This document shows, in pieces, positions 33,701 to 41,661 of a stretch of DNA of 64,000 nucleotides. The position numbers were made by a program, and so were the translations under genes. The notes beneath the pieces were generated by a model. It did no database searches and was not told the DNA's origin. It saw only the letters and a program-made list of their open reading frames with translations. The stretch is from Pseudomonadota bacterium (GTDB lineage Bacteria; Pseudomonadota; Gammaproteobacteria; Xanthomonadales; Rhodanobacteraceae): NCBI GenBank assembly GCA_018240565.1, contig JAFEFO010000026.1, forward strand, positions 1 to 64,000, read 5' to 3'. How positions within the stretch are numbered: the stretch's first letter is position 1; each line of letters opens with the position of its first letter.

Positions 33701-33880
33701 CTGGTCGCCGCACTCGGCCTGCTGCCGGCCGCGCTTGCCAGCGGCGTCGGCACCGACTCGCAGCGCCCGTTCGCCCTGGTCATCGTCGCCGGCATGCTGA
33801 CGCGTCTGGCGTTGAGCGTGTTCCTGATGCCGGCGTTGTATGCGCTGGTGGCGCGGGAAGGGGATCGGCTGGAGGTGTAG
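30746..33880 (+). CDS. Heavy-metal RND efflux pump (CusA/CzcA family)
   Basis: The 1044-residue inner-membrane antiporter carries the heavy-metal-RND signature VDFGILVDGAIFMVEN (proton-relay Asp pair and Glu) near residue 415. N-terminal RFLVVLLGIILAGAGWWSLE is TM1 and large periplasmic loops occur at about 40-340 and 560-870. CusA/CzcA proteins export Cu(I)/Ag(I) or divalent metals; the exact ion cannot be told from this reading. The operon is OMF-MFP-pump. A 3' fragment of a second such gene lies at 35522-35665. Confidence 0.93.
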   Translation: MSGQNLSDGASLRTPSLINRIVAVALEQRFLVVLLGIILAGAGWWSLERLPMDAYPDLSPPMVEVITQWPGHSAEEIERLITVPVELAMNGLPKLATKRSISLYGLSDVTLTFDDGTNNDYARQHVLNRFGELSLPSGVTPSISPQSSPSGLIYRYVLQSSDRSPMELKTIDDWIVAPQYRSVPGVADDSGFGGGTMQYQVLLDPAKVAATGLSVAQVQAALAANNSNAGGGFYSQGGQFYYVRGLGRIETIEDIGNTVLAVHDGTPVLVKNVGHVQIGIAPRLGEFGYMDQNDAVEGVILMRTGEKTQNVLSRIEAKTAEINSTILPPDVKVHPFYDLSNLIHETTQVVQRNLLHGMLLVVVVLIFFLYDVRAGLIVAVTIPLSLLFAFCCLDLQGASANLLSIGAVDFGILVDGAIFMVENIFRQLALREGKPLDAKGLVEVIKDAAAEVDRPLVYAVAVIVASFLPIYVLTGPSGTLFKPMADTMIFALIGSLIITLTLLPVLCAWFMRRGVRERRNRFFESIKSAYTRGLDFCLARARATKLACGAILALTLLLVPSIGAEFMPKLDEGALWVRATMPYTISYDEASRLSPQIRAILREFPVVTTVTSELGRPDDGTDSTGFFNDEFFVGLKPYSQWNGKYRNKAELIAAIDKKLEVFPGIQFNYTQPAEDAVDEAETGLKSALAVKIFGPDLKTLQDKGKAIKQVMEHVRGIGDVTLVHELGQPSLAIKLDRGKLARYGLNVDDVNALIETAIGGGVATQVVQGEKQFDLVVRLDRRYRDDPQAIGEIPMATPSGAQVPLKELADIDVANGASFIYRENNSRYIGVQFSVAGRDLAGAVEDAMAQVARQVKMPPGYRLDWGGEYKQYTASRAQMNVILPVTLFVIFLLLFVLYGNIKFPFITVLGVLLSAPAGGILAQWLTDTPFSVSSGIGYIVLFGVSVLTAVVYISYVNELRRSGMEMHAAIREGAIARLRPIMMTALVAALGLLPAALASGVGTDSQRPFALVIVAGMLTRLALSVFLMPALYALVAREGDRLEV

Positions 33881-33906
33881 TGGGCGAGGGTGAGCTTCAT
33901 TGCGTG

Positions 33907-33949
33907 TATCTCAAATGAGATATACAATCCAGACTCCTTGCAAGGAGTC
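33907..33949. promoter_or_regulatory. Operator and RBS hairpin of the relB-yafQ pair
   Basis: TATCTCA-AA-TGAGATA (33907-33922) is a perfect palindrome, and GACTCCTTGCAAGGAGTC (33932-33949) is a perfect 18-bp palindrome containing the AAGGAG ribosome-binding site. The first suits an antitoxin operator. The second could mask the RBS in the mRNA. Confidence 0.65.
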
Positions 33950-33952
33950 GCC

Positions 33953-34243
33953 ATGACGACACAAACCTCGATGCTACACGTCCGTGTCGAAGACGCGGTC
34001 AAGCAGCGTGCCGCCGATACGCTGGCACAGATGGGGCTGTCCGTGTCCGACGCCGTGCGCCTGTTCATGCACCGCGTCGTCGCCGAGCAGGCGTTTCCGC
34101 TCGAACTCAAGGTGCCCAACGCGGCCACGCGCGAGGCGCTGACTGAAGCGGACAAGATCGTGCGCGCACGCCGCAAGCGCTACGCCAACGCCGACGAACT
34201 TTTCGGCAGCCTTGCCGGAAGCAAGAAGCGTCGTGGCCGGTAG
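33953..34243 (+). CDS. RelB/DinJ-family antitoxin
   Basis: The 96-residue product has a ribbon-helix-helix N-terminus typical of DinJ/RelB: SMLHVRVEDAVKQRAADTLA, then QMGLSVSDAVRLFMHRVVAE. The C-terminal part should wrap the toxin. ATG 33953 has AAGGAG at 33942-33947. The toxin gene overlaps its 3' end. Confidence 0.9.
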   Translation: MTTQTSMLHVRVEDAVKQRAADTLAQMGLSVSDAVRLFMHRVVAEQAFPLELKVPNAATREALTEADKIVRARRKRYANADELFGSLAGSKKRRGR

Positions 34244-34547
34244 GCGCGCACCGTCGCCGCGGCTGGCGGACTACACCAAACGTTTCCTCAAGGATTGGGA
34301 CAGGCTTTCAGGTTCCGGTCGTTACGACATGCACCGTCTCAAGCAGGCGATGCTCCTGCTTGTTGCCAACGATGCTCCGCTGGGTGCGGAATGGCGCGAC
34401 CACCCGCTCAAGGGTGAGTGGCAGGAGTACCGCGAATGCCATATTGGCGGTGATTTCCTGCTGATTTACCGGATTGTGGATGAAGGCAAGACCGGGCTTG
34501 TGGTGTTTGTCCGCGCCGGCACGCATGCCGACCTGTTTGGCGAATGA
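34233..34547 (+). CDS. YafQ/RelE-family mRNA interferase toxin
   Basis: The 104-residue product matches YafQ: YTKRFLKDWDRL, GAEWRDHPLKGEWQEYRECH then IGGDFLLIYRI and FVRAGTHADLFGE. The His and Asp residues that make up the YafQ active site (DHPLKG..., RECHI..D, THADLF) are present. YafQ cuts mRNA on the ribosome. GTG 34233 is chosen since it starts just before the homologous region and overlaps the antitoxin stop (34241-34243). Confidence 0.88.
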   Translation: MAGRRAPSPRLADYTKRFLKDWDRLSGSGRYDMHRLKQAMLLLVANDAPLGAEWRDHPLKGEWQEYRECHIGGDFLLIYRIVDEGKTGLVVFVRAGTHADLFGE

Positions 34548-34666
34548 TCCTCTGCGTTTCAATGCACTCCGCTGTCTGATGAAACAGAAAACGGGGGCGG
34601 CAAATTGCGGAAACACTTGGGTCGCCCGTATGATCGGGTCTTGAATCCACGGGATGGGGAAGGATC

Positions 34667-35464
34667 ATGGGATCACTGCCAGCCAAGGCCAGCACTCGGA
34701 TTGTCGCGGCGCTAAAGAAGTTCAAGCCGATCATCACGGCAGCGAGAGCCAAGGATGTCAATGAATCGGACACGGTCGTAATCGTGACCGATCTCTTGCA
34801 GGAAATGTTTGGCTATGACAAATACAACGAAATCACGTCCGAGCATGTCATTCGCGGGACAAGCTGCGATCTTGCGATCAAGGTCGAAGATGCCATCGTA
34901 TTGTTAATCGAGGTGAAGGCAATTGGCCTCGAACTCAAAGATCAACATGTAAAGCAAGCCGTAGATTATGCCGCGAATCAAGGTTGTGACTGGGTGGTCC
35001 TGACGAATGGGATATTCTGGCGCATCTACAAGGTGACTTTCGGCAAGCCTATCGAAAAAGAGTTAGTTGTTGAACTGAACATGTTGGAACTCAATCCTAG
35101 GTCAGACGACGATATTGAGCTTGTGGGGCTGCTTGCGCGGGAAGCGTGGCAGAAGGAACGCCTTGGTGAGTACCTTGAACAGAAACAGGCGCTAAGCAGA
35201 TTCACTATTGCTGCAGTGCTTTTATCCGACACAGTCCTCGCGGTTGTGCGGCGAGAGCTTCGTCGGGTCTCTCCAGAAGTGCATATCGATGTGGAAGAAA
35301 TTGCAAATGCACTTCGTACGGATGTGTTGAAACGCGAAGCGCTCGATGGTGAAAAGGCGCAGGAAGCACAAAAGCGCGTCGCACGTTCGGCGAATACAAC
35401 TCTGCGCGATACAAAGGAAGCGGATTCTGGAGATGCCAAGTCCTCTCCGGACTCGAAGAGCTGA
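34667..35464 (+). CDS. HsdR_N-like protein (orphan type I restriction N-terminal domain)
   Basis: The 265-residue protein resembles the nuclease N-terminal domain of HsdR and related solitary proteins: SDTVVIVTDLLQEMFGYDKY, ITSEHVIRGTSCDLAIKVED then IVLLIEVKAIGLELKDQHVK, i.e. a PD-(D/E)xK-like D...E-V-K core, then WVVLTNGIFWRIYK. Helicase and partner genes are missing. The C-terminal 35 residues are charged and disordered. It lies between the YafQ pair and an RND scrap in accessory DNA. A defence role is possible but not shown. Confidence 0.65.
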   Translation: MGSLPAKASTRIVAALKKFKPIITAARAKDVNESDTVVIVTDLLQEMFGYDKYNEITSEHVIRGTSCDLAIKVEDAIVLLIEVKAIGLELKDQHVKQAVDYAANQGCDWVVLTNGIFWRIYKVTFGKPIEKELVVELNMLELNPRSDDDIELVGLLAREAWQKERLGEYLEQKQALSRFTIAAVLLSDTVLAVVRRELRRVSPEVHIDVEEIANALRTDVLKREALDGEKAQEAQKRVARSANTTLRDTKEADSGDAKSSPDSKS

Positions 35465-35505
35465 GTCGCAGCCGGAAATAAAGCAATAGTGGCGCAGCGA
35501 AAGGG

Positions 35506-35521
35506 GTAAAAAATTTTTTAC
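35506..35521. repeat. 16-bp palindrome at the junction with the RND scrap
   Basis: GTAAAAAATTTTTTAC is perfectly palindromic and ends exactly one base before homology to the RND gene resumes at 35522. It could be a terminator for the preceding gene or mark a recombination junction. Confidence 0.5.
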
Positions 35522-35665
35522 GCGAGCGGCGTGGGCACCGATACGCAGCGTCCGTTCGCCCTAGTCATCGTCAGCGGCCTGTTCACGCGCCTCTTGATCA
35601 GCATCTACCTCATGCCCGCGCTGTACGCGCTGGTGGCGCGGGAAGGCGATCGGCTGGAGGTGTGA
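35522..35665 (+). pseudogene. 3' end of a second RND pump gene
   Basis: The 47 codons before the TGA (ASGVGTDTQRPFALVIVSGL, ending in ALVAREGDRLEV) align with the last 47 of the pump ending at 33880, with clear divergence in the middle (FTRLLISIYLM against LTRLALSVFLM). It is therefore the tail of a distinct homologue whose first 95 per cent is gone. Genes 33953-35464 sit between the two homologues. Confidence 0.9.
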
Positions 35666-35748
35666 ACGTGACTTTAGTCCTATAGCAACCTGCGTCTGCC
35701 GGAGTAAGCTCGCCGGACTTTCACCTGAAAGCGTTGCGGGAGGACTCC

Positions 35749-36507
35749 ATGCTCAAGACGTGCGTGGCGGCGCTTGGCGTCGCCGGATTGCTTGCCACCT
35801 TTTCGGTGCAAGCGATTACAGCGGATGAACTGATCGCCAAAAACGCCGCGGCGCGCGGCGGGCAGGACAAGATCGAGGCGATCAAGACGCTCAAGTTCGA
35901 AGGCAAGCTGCGCGTCAGCGGCGGGTTCGGCGCGATCGAACTGGGCCTGGTGCAGTACGAAAAAGCACCCGATTCGGTGCGCACCGAGGCCACCGTGCAG
36001 GGCTTGACCCAGGTGCAGGCGTGGGACGGTCACGAAGCGTGGCAGATCTCGCCGTTCCAGGGACGCCGCGACGCCGAACGCATGTCCGCCGACGACGCGA
36101 AGTCGCTTGCCGACGATGCGCCGATCACCGGCGCGTTGATCGACTACAAGGCGAAGGGCAGCCGGGTCGAGTACCAGGGCACCGAGGACGTGGAAGGCAC
36201 CAACGCCTACAAGCTCAAGGTCACGTTGGCCAATGGCGACATCAAGTACGTGTACCTGGATCCGGATCATTACCTGGAAATCCGCACCATCAGCCAGGTG
36301 CAGGTGCGTGGCACCGAAAACGAAACCACCACCGATTTCGGCGACTATGAACAGGTGGCCGGCGTGTATTTCCCGTTCTCGATCACGGCGCAAAGCAAGG
36401 ACGGCGGCGGCACCACGACGACGATTTCCATCGACACGGGCGAGGCCAACGTGGCCATCGCCGACTCCCTGTTCGCATTTCCGGCCCCTGCCAAGGTGAA
36501 GCCATGA
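35749..36507 (+). CDS. Outer-membrane lipoprotein-sorting-like periplasmic protein
   Basis: The 252-residue product has a Sec signal (MLKTCVAALGVAGLLATFSV) and the LolA/LolB-like half-barrel pattern: ADELIAKNAAARGGQDKIEA IKTLKFEG, VQAWDGHEAWQISPF, YLEIRTISQVQV and TDFGDYEQVAGVYFPFSI. Proteins of this type bind lipid or carry lipoproteins across the periplasm, but the partner is not known here. GGGAGG lies 7 nt before ATG 35749. The stop overlaps the next ATG (ATGA). A decayed copy of its first third is in island 2. Confidence 0.7.
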   Translation: MLKTCVAALGVAGLLATFSVQAITADELIAKNAAARGGQDKIEAIKTLKFEGKLRVSGGFGAIELGLVQYEKAPDSVRTEATVQGLTQVQAWDGHEAWQISPFQGRRDAERMSADDAKSLADDAPITGALIDYKAKGSRVEYQGTEDVEGTNAYKLKVTLANGDIKYVYLDPDHYLEIRTISQVQVRGTENETTTDFGDYEQVAGVYFPFSITAQSKDGGGTTTTISIDTGEANVAIADSLFAFPAPAKVKP

Positions 36508-39500
36508 GCACGACACGCATGAACATCCATCGCGCGCCGGGCCTGCTCGCCGCCGCCTGCGCGCTTGCCGTATCCGTCGCGTCCGCCGCGCCGGCCAGCG
36601 ACGGCATGGCGCGTTTCGATGCCGGCGCGATCTCGGGGCTGGGCATCCGCAACATCGGCTCGGCGGCCATGAGCGGCCGCGTCGCGGCGCTCGCGGCCGT
36701 CGCTGGCAAGGACGGCAAGACCTTGCTCTACGTCGGTGCGGCCTCGGGCGGCGTGTGGAAATCCACCGACAGCGGTACCACGTTCAAACCGGTGTTCGAC
36801 CATGAACCGGTGCAGTCGATCGGTGCGATCGCCATTGATCCGAAGAACACCGACACGGTGTGGGTCGGCACTGGCGAGAGCTGGACGCGCAATTCGGTGT
36901 CGATCGGCAACGGCATCTACAAGTCGACCGACGGCGGTGCGACGTGGACGAACATGGGTTTGCCGAACTCCGAACGCATCGCGCAGATCATCGTCGATCC
37001 GAATGCCAGAGACACCGTGTACGCCTGCGTGCCGGGCAAGTTGTGGAGCGATTCGGCCGATCGCGGCCTGTACAAGACCACGGATGGCGGCGTGCACTGG
37101 AACCTGGTGCTCAAGGGCGGCAACTTGTCGACTGGTTGCGCGTCGATCAGCATCGATGCGCAAAAGCCGGGCACGATTTTCGCCGGCCTGTGGGATTTCC
37201 GTCGCAAGGGTTGGACATTCCGCTCCGGCGGTGAATCGCCGACCGCGAAGTCCGACAGCGGCCTGTACCGTTCCGACAACGGTGGCGCGTCGTGGACCGA
37301 GATCACGCCGGCGGCGAACAAGGGCTTCCCGGCCAAACCTTATGGCCGCATCGCGGTGACGGTGGCGCCGTCGAACGGCAAGATCGTCTATGCCTTCGTC
37401 GAATCCACCGACTCGGCGCTGTTTCGCTCCGACGATGGTGGCAAGACCTGGGACAAGCGCGACAAAAGCCAGATGATGGTGTGGCGTCCGTTCTATTTCG
37501 CGCGCCTGGTCGTGGATCCGAAGAATCCCGACCGCTTGTTCAAACCGGACCTGACCCTGGTGCAGAGTCTGGACGGCGGCAAGAGCTTCTCGCCCTCCGG
37601 TGGCGGCACGCATGGCGACCACCACGTGGAGTGGATCGATCCGACCGATACCCAGCACGTGTTCACTGGCGATGACGGCGGCCTGTGGCAGTCGTTCGAC
37701 GGCGGCAACAAGTGGTGGAAGCAGAACAACCTGCCGATCTCGCAGTTCTATCACGTCAGCGTCGACGACGCCGATCCGTACCGCGTCTACGGCGGCCTGC
37801 AGGACAACGCCTGCTGGGTCGGCGACTCGGCGTATCCCGGCGGCATCACCAATGCGCAGTGGGAAAACATGTGCGGTGGCGACGGCTTCTTCATGTTCGA
37901 GGATCCGGCCGACGCGGATTACATCTACGCCGAGACCCAGGGCGGCGCGATCATCCGCGTCAACCGCCACACGCACCAGATGCGCGACATCCAGCCGCGC
38001 TCGGGCTACAACGAGAAATTGCGCTGGAACTGGAATACCCCGTTGGCGCTGTCGCCGCACGAGAAGGGCACGCTGTACATGGGCGCGCAGTTCCTGTTCC
38101 GCACGCGCGACCACGGCCAGAGCTGGGACCGCATCTCGCCGGACCTGACCACGAACGATCCGGAAAAACAGAAGCAGGAAGAGTCCGGCGGCGTGACCGT
38201 CGACAACTCCGCGGCGGAGACGAATACCACGATCTATTCGATCAGCGAGTCGCCCAGGCAGGCTGGACTCATCTGGGTTGGCACCGATGACGGCAACCTG
38301 CAGGTCACGCGCGACGATGGCAAGAGCTGGAGCAATGTCGTCGGCAACATCAAGGGCCTGCCCAAGGGCGAGTGGGTGTCGTGGGTGCAGGCCGGCAATT
38401 TCGACGCGGGCACCGCCTTCGTTGCGTTCGATCGCCACACTTACGGTGACATGGCGCCGTACATCTACGCGACCAGCGATTACGGCAAGACCTGGCGCGC
38501 ACTGGTCACACCGCGCGACGACAAGGGCCTGCGCGGCTACGTGCACGTGATCAAGCAGGACACCGTCAAGCCGGAACTGCTCTATGCCGGCACCGAATTC
38601 GGCTTGTGGATCTCGATCGACGGCGGCGGCCACTGGGCGCAATACAAGGCCGGCAATTTCCCGGCGGTCGCCGTGCGCGACCTCGCGTTCCAGAACCGCG
38701 ACGTCTCGTTGGCGCTGGCCACGCACGGCCGCGGCATCTGGATCATCGACGACCTCACGCCGCTGCGCGCGCTCGATGCGCACGCGCTCGACAGCGAATT
38801 CACCTTCCTGCCGGGCAAGCCGATCCAGCAGCGCATCGACGGTTTTGGTGGCTGGGTCGAAGGCGACGCCGCATTCAGCGGACCGAATCCGCCGGGAGGC
38901 GCGGAAATCGCCTACTACCAGAAATCACGGCACCTGTTCGGCAAGCTCAGGATCGACATCCTCGATGCGAACGGCAAGGTGATCGACACGCTACCGGCGA
39001 ACGTGCGCGTCGGCATCAACCGCGTGTACTGGCCGATGCGCGCCAAACCGCCGCGCGTTCCGCCCGCCGCGCAGATTGCATTCAACTCCACGCAAGGCGC
39101 GCGCGTGCCGCCGGGCACCTACACGGTGCGCATGACCAAGGGCAAGGATACGTTCGAGACGAAGATCGACGTCGGCCTCGACCGCCGCGCGACCTACACG
39201 ATTGCCGACCGCCAGGCGCAATACGACGCGGCGCAGCGGGTCAGCGCACTGTTCGGGCGCATGAGCGATCTGGTGTACAAGATCGCCGCCGTGCGCATGC
39301 AGGCCGGCGCGGTGGCCGCAAACAAGGACGCCAGCGAAGCACTGCGCAAGCAGATGACCGATCTCTCCGCCAAGGCGGACGAGATCCGCAAGAAGATCGT
39401 CGCCACCAAGGAAGGCGGTGCGATCACCGGCGAGGAGCGCCTGCGCGAACACATGGACACGCTCTACGGCGCGATCATGTCCTACGATGGCAGGCCCGCG

Positions 39501-39719
39501 GACTACCAGCTTGCGCACATCGACACGCTGGCGCGGGAACTGGGCGACGTCGAGAAGCAATTCGCCGATTTCGAGAAGACGGATTTGCAAAAGGCGAACG
39601 CCACGCTGAAGTCCGACAAGCTTCCGGCCATCGCCGTGCCCGCGGCGGCGCCGACACAGGACGGCAGCAGCAGTGCGGATGCAGTGAAGGCGTACTTCAA
39701 TCGCTTCGAGCGCGATTGA
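36504..39719 (+). CDS. Secreted BNR/Asp-box propeller protein (VPS10/sortilin-like)
   Basis: The 1071-residue product begins with a signal peptide (about residues 1-28) and contains many Asp-box repeats of the S.D.G.(T/S)W type: STDSGTTF, STDGGATW, TTDGGVHW, RSDDGGKTW, DHGQSWDR, TRDDGKSW, TSDYGKTW. Several blades suggest a beta-propeller of about 700 residues, and a helical C-terminal part with QMTDLSAKADEIRKKI follows. Such proteins occur widely in Xanthomonadales and Bacteroidetes; substrate and function are unknown. It is coupled to the lipoprotein-sorting-like gene by ATGA overlap. The sialidase label sometimes used rests only on the Asp boxes. Confidence 0.8.
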   Translation: MSTTRMNIHRAPGLLAAACALAVSVASAAPASDGMARFDAGAISGLGIRNIGSAAMSGRVAALAAVAGKDGKTLLYVGAASGGVWKSTDSGTTFKPVFDHEPVQSIGAIAIDPKNTDTVWVGTGESWTRNSVSIGNGIYKSTDGGATWTNMGLPNSERIAQIIVDPNARDTVYACVPGKLWSDSADRGLYKTTDGGVHWNLVLKGGNLSTGCASISIDAQKPGTIFAGLWDFRRKGWTFRSGGESPTAKSDSGLYRSDNGGASWTEITPAANKGFPAKPYGRIAVTVAPSNGKIVYAFVESTDSALFRSDDGGKTWDKRDKSQMMVWRPFYFARLVVDPKNPDRLFKPDLTLVQSLDGGKSFSPSGGGTHGDHHVEWIDPTDTQHVFTGDDGGLWQSFDGGNKWWKQNNLPISQFYHVSVDDADPYRVYGGLQDNACWVGDSAYPGGITNAQWENMCGGDGFFMFEDPADADYIYAETQGGAIIRVNRHTHQMRDIQPRSGYNEKLRWNWNTPLALSPHEKGTLYMGAQFLFRTRDHGQSWDRISPDLTTNDPEKQKQEESGGVTVDNSAAETNTTIYSISESPRQAGLIWVGTDDGNLQVTRDDGKSWSNVVGNIKGLPKGEWVSWVQAGNFDAGTAFVAFDRHTYGDMAPYIYATSDYGKTWRALVTPRDDKGLRGYVHVIKQDTVKPELLYAGTEFGLWISIDGGGHWAQYKAGNFPAVAVRDLAFQNRDVSLALATHGRGIWIIDDLTPLRALDAHALDSEFTFLPGKPIQQRIDGFGGWVEGDAAFSGPNPPGGAEIAYYQKSRHLFGKLRIDILDANGKVIDTLPANVRVGINRVYWPMRAKPPRVPPAAQIAFNSTQGARVPPGTYTVRMTKGKDTFETKIDVGLDRRATYTIADRQAQYDAAQRVSALFGRMSDLVYKIAAVRMQAGAVAANKDASEALRKQMTDLSAKADEIRKKIVATKEGGAITGEERLREHMDTLYGAIMSYDGRPADYQLAHIDTLARELGDVEKQFADFEKTDLQKANATLKSDKLPAIAVPAAAPTQDGSSSADAVKAYFNRFERD

Positions 39720-39734
39720 GCCAAACGGTGGCGG

Positions 39735-39754
39735 TGCGCGGCGCGTGCCGCGCA
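39735..39754. terminator. GC-rich hairpin between convergent genes
   Basis: TGCGCGGC (39735-39742) pairs with GCCGCGCA (39747-39754) around GCGT. No T run, so it may act as a factor-dependent terminator for either gene. Weakly supported. Confidence 0.4.
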
Positions 39755-39763
39755 TCGCCGCGA

Positions 39764-40225
39764 TCAATCGGCGCAGCGCAAGCCGAGCCGCCGCGCGATC
39801 AGATGATCCAGGCTCGCCTTGCCCGGCCCGGCGAGGAACAACCAGAAGAAGATCAGGATGTAGAGGAACTCGTCCAGTTCGACGAAATCGTCCAGTCCCA
39901 TCACGGTCTTGATCACCACGAAGGCGATCGCCACGACCATGTTGAACGCCATCACCAGCGAAGTGAAGCGCGTGAACAGGCCGAGCATGAGCAGGCAGCC
40001 ACCGATGAATTCGGTGCCCGCCGACAGCGGCGCGTTGAACGCTGGCCAGGGAATGCCCCAGTCGACGAAGCGTGCGATCGCGCCGTCGAGGTTGTGCAAC
40101 TTGGCCCAACCGGTTTCCAGCCAGAAATAGCCGAAGCCCAGGCGCAGGGCGAGGGGACCGAGGCAGCGCACTCGCGCGCAGGCATCGACAAGTGTTTGAT
40201 GACAGCGCAGCAGCTTGGCGAACAT
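39764..40225 (-). CDS. DoxX-family membrane protein (BufD-like)
   Basis: The 153-residue protein has four hydrophobic segments and DoxX motifs: ALRLGFGYFWLETGWAKLHN near residue 25, ENPAPA-like FIGGCLLMLGLFTRFTS, and MVVAIAFVVIKTV. DoxX proteins accompany bufferin operons (then called bufD) and may move electrons or help the metallophore work. Here the gene is divergent from bufA with 265 bp between. GGGAGA precedes ATG 40225. A longer frame upstream on the same strand has no family support. Confidence 0.85.
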   Translation of the reverse strand: MFAKLLRCHQTLVDACARVRCLGPLALRLGFGYFWLETGWAKLHNLDGAIARFVDWGIPWPAFNAPLSAGTEFIGGCLLMLGLFTRFTSLVMAFNMVVAIAFVVIKTVMGLDDFVELDEFLYILIFFWLFLAGPGKASLDHLIARRLGLRCAD

Positions 40226-40490
40226 TTTCGTCTCCCGGAGTGGATGCAAGGCACGAAGCCGCGATGGCGCAGCCCCTGTTGGGCAGACGTGACCCGAACG
40301 GTGGGCGGAATCTTTCGCGCTGCAGCATCGATCGACACGTGGATTTAACACCGCCGGCGTAGGATGCGCATGGGGTGAAAGACGTCGGCGCGTTCGCGGG
40401 TCTTGTCTGAGTCCGCGGCATGGACACCGGCAAGGTGGCCCGCATCGCGCGACATCCACTCCACGACCAAACCCACCAAGAGGATTTTTC
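40226..40490. promoter_or_regulatory. Divergent control region between doxX and bufA
   Basis: 265 bp with no gene. AGAGGA lies 9 nt upstream of the bufA start. No convincing metal-regulator box was identified by eye. Confidence 0.4.
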
Positions 40491-40757
40491 ATGAAAGCTT
40501 CCGCCATCAAGAGTCTCGCGCTTGCCACCGCCGTTGCCGGTCTGTTCGCGGTGACCACCGCCAGTGCAGCCAATGCATCGGCCGGCGACCAGGCGCAGGT
40601 GAAATGCATGCATTCCACGTCATGCAAGGGCACGGGCGCATGCAAGACCAAGGCGAACTCGTGCAAGGGCCAAAATTCGTGCAAGGGCCAGGGATTCACC
40701 ATGCAGAAAGACCACGCCGCCTGCAAAGCCGCGCAGGCAGAGGCCAAGGCCAAGTAA
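40491..40757 (+). CDS. bufA: Bufferin precursor (BufA2-type metallophore)
   Basis: The 88-residue product has a signal peptide ([20 protein letters not shown]...SA) and a Cys-rich core with six Cys in [16 protein letters not shown], then [15 protein letters not shown] and a last C near residue 79. The repeated SCKGQ/NACK-type spacing is that of BufA2 bufferins, which are modified on Cys by an MNIO enzyme and then bind copper in the periplasm. It is followed by the MNIO gene and its partner gene. Confidence 0.85.
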   Translation: MKASAIKSLALATAVAGLFAVTTASAANASAGDQAQVKCMHSTSCKGTGACKTKANSCKGQNSCKGQGFTMQKDHAACKAAQAEAKAK

Positions 40758-40815
40758 GACGACGCGAATGTCCGGCGGCCGGCGTTCGCACGCCGGCCGC
40801 TGTCATTTTGCCATG

Positions 40816-41661
40816 ATGAAAATTTCCGATCCGCGCTTTCCACCATTGGGCTATGGGCTCGGGTTGCGCGCTGATCATTACGATGCCTTGCTCGAACCGC
40901 AGACGCGCATCGATTGGCTCGAAGCACTTTCCGAGAACTATCTCGTTCCCGGGGGCAAGCCGCTGGATTGGCTGCGCCGCATGCGCGAGCGTTATCCCAT
41001 GGTGCTGCATGGGGTGTCCTTGTCGATCGGCAGCCAGGATGCGCTGGATCATGATTATCTTGCCGCGCTGAAGAAACTTGCCGATGCGATCGAGCCGGCG
41101 TGGATATCCGACCACCTGTGCTGGACCGGTGCGCACGGTCGCAACCTGCACGATCTGCTGCCGCTGCCGTACACCGAGGAAGCCATCGTGCATGTGAGCG
41201 ATCGCGTGCGCCAGGTGCAGGACGTTCTCGGCCGCCGCATCCTGCTGGAAAATGTGTCCAGCTATGTCGAGTTCACGGCCTCGACGCTGCCCGAGTGGGA
41301 ATTCCTCGCCACCATCGCCGAGCGCGCTGATTGCCTGATCCTGCTCGACGTCAACAACATCCACGTCAGCGCGAACAACCACGGTTTCGATGCGCGCGAC
41401 TACCTGGCCGGCATTCCCGCTCGGCGCGTGCAGCAGTTCCACATCGCCGGACACACGTTCCAGGACAAGCTCATCATCGACACCCACGACCAGCCGGTGT
41501 CCGATCCGGTGTGGGATCTGTACGCGGACGCGGTGCGGCGTTTCGGCCCGGTATCGACGATGATCGAACGCGACGACAACATCCCGCCACTCGCGGAACT
41601 CGTCGCCGAACTCGACCGCGCGCGTGCGATTGCCGCGCCGATCCTGCAGGCCGCCGCGTGA
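40816..41661 (+). CDS. bufB: MNIO enzyme, DUF692 (bufferin maturase)
   Basis: The 281-residue protein has DUF692 motifs of multinuclear non-heme iron oxidases: [83 protein letters not shown] and [15 protein letters not shown]. The His/Asp/Glu residues that bind iron in this TIM barrel are present. It would convert Cys of BufA to copper-binding rings. A start at 40813 (MM...) is equally possible; 40816 is used here. It overlaps bufC by 4 bp (GTGA). Confidence 0.93.
   Translation: MKISDPRFPPLGYGLGLRADHYDALLEPQTRIDWLEALSENYLVPGGKPLDWLRRMRERYPMVLHGVSLSIGSQDALDHDYLAALKKLADAIEPAWISDHLCWTGAHGRNLHDLLPLPYTEEAIVHVSDRVRQVQDVLGRRILLENVSSYVEFTASTLPEWEFLATIAERADCLILLDVNNIHVSANNHGFDARDYLAGIPARRVQQFHIAGHTFQDKLIIDTHDQPVSDPVWDLYADAVRRFGPVSTMIERDDNIPPLAELVAELDRARAIAAPILQAAA

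Noticed and set aside
36345..38783. 812-codon frame opposite the propeller gene
   Set aside because: Asp boxes and signal peptide on the plus strand settle the coding strand.
36504..39719. Sialidase
   Set aside because: Asp boxes alone do not make a sialidase; the catalytic Arg triad and Tyr/Glu pair were not seen.
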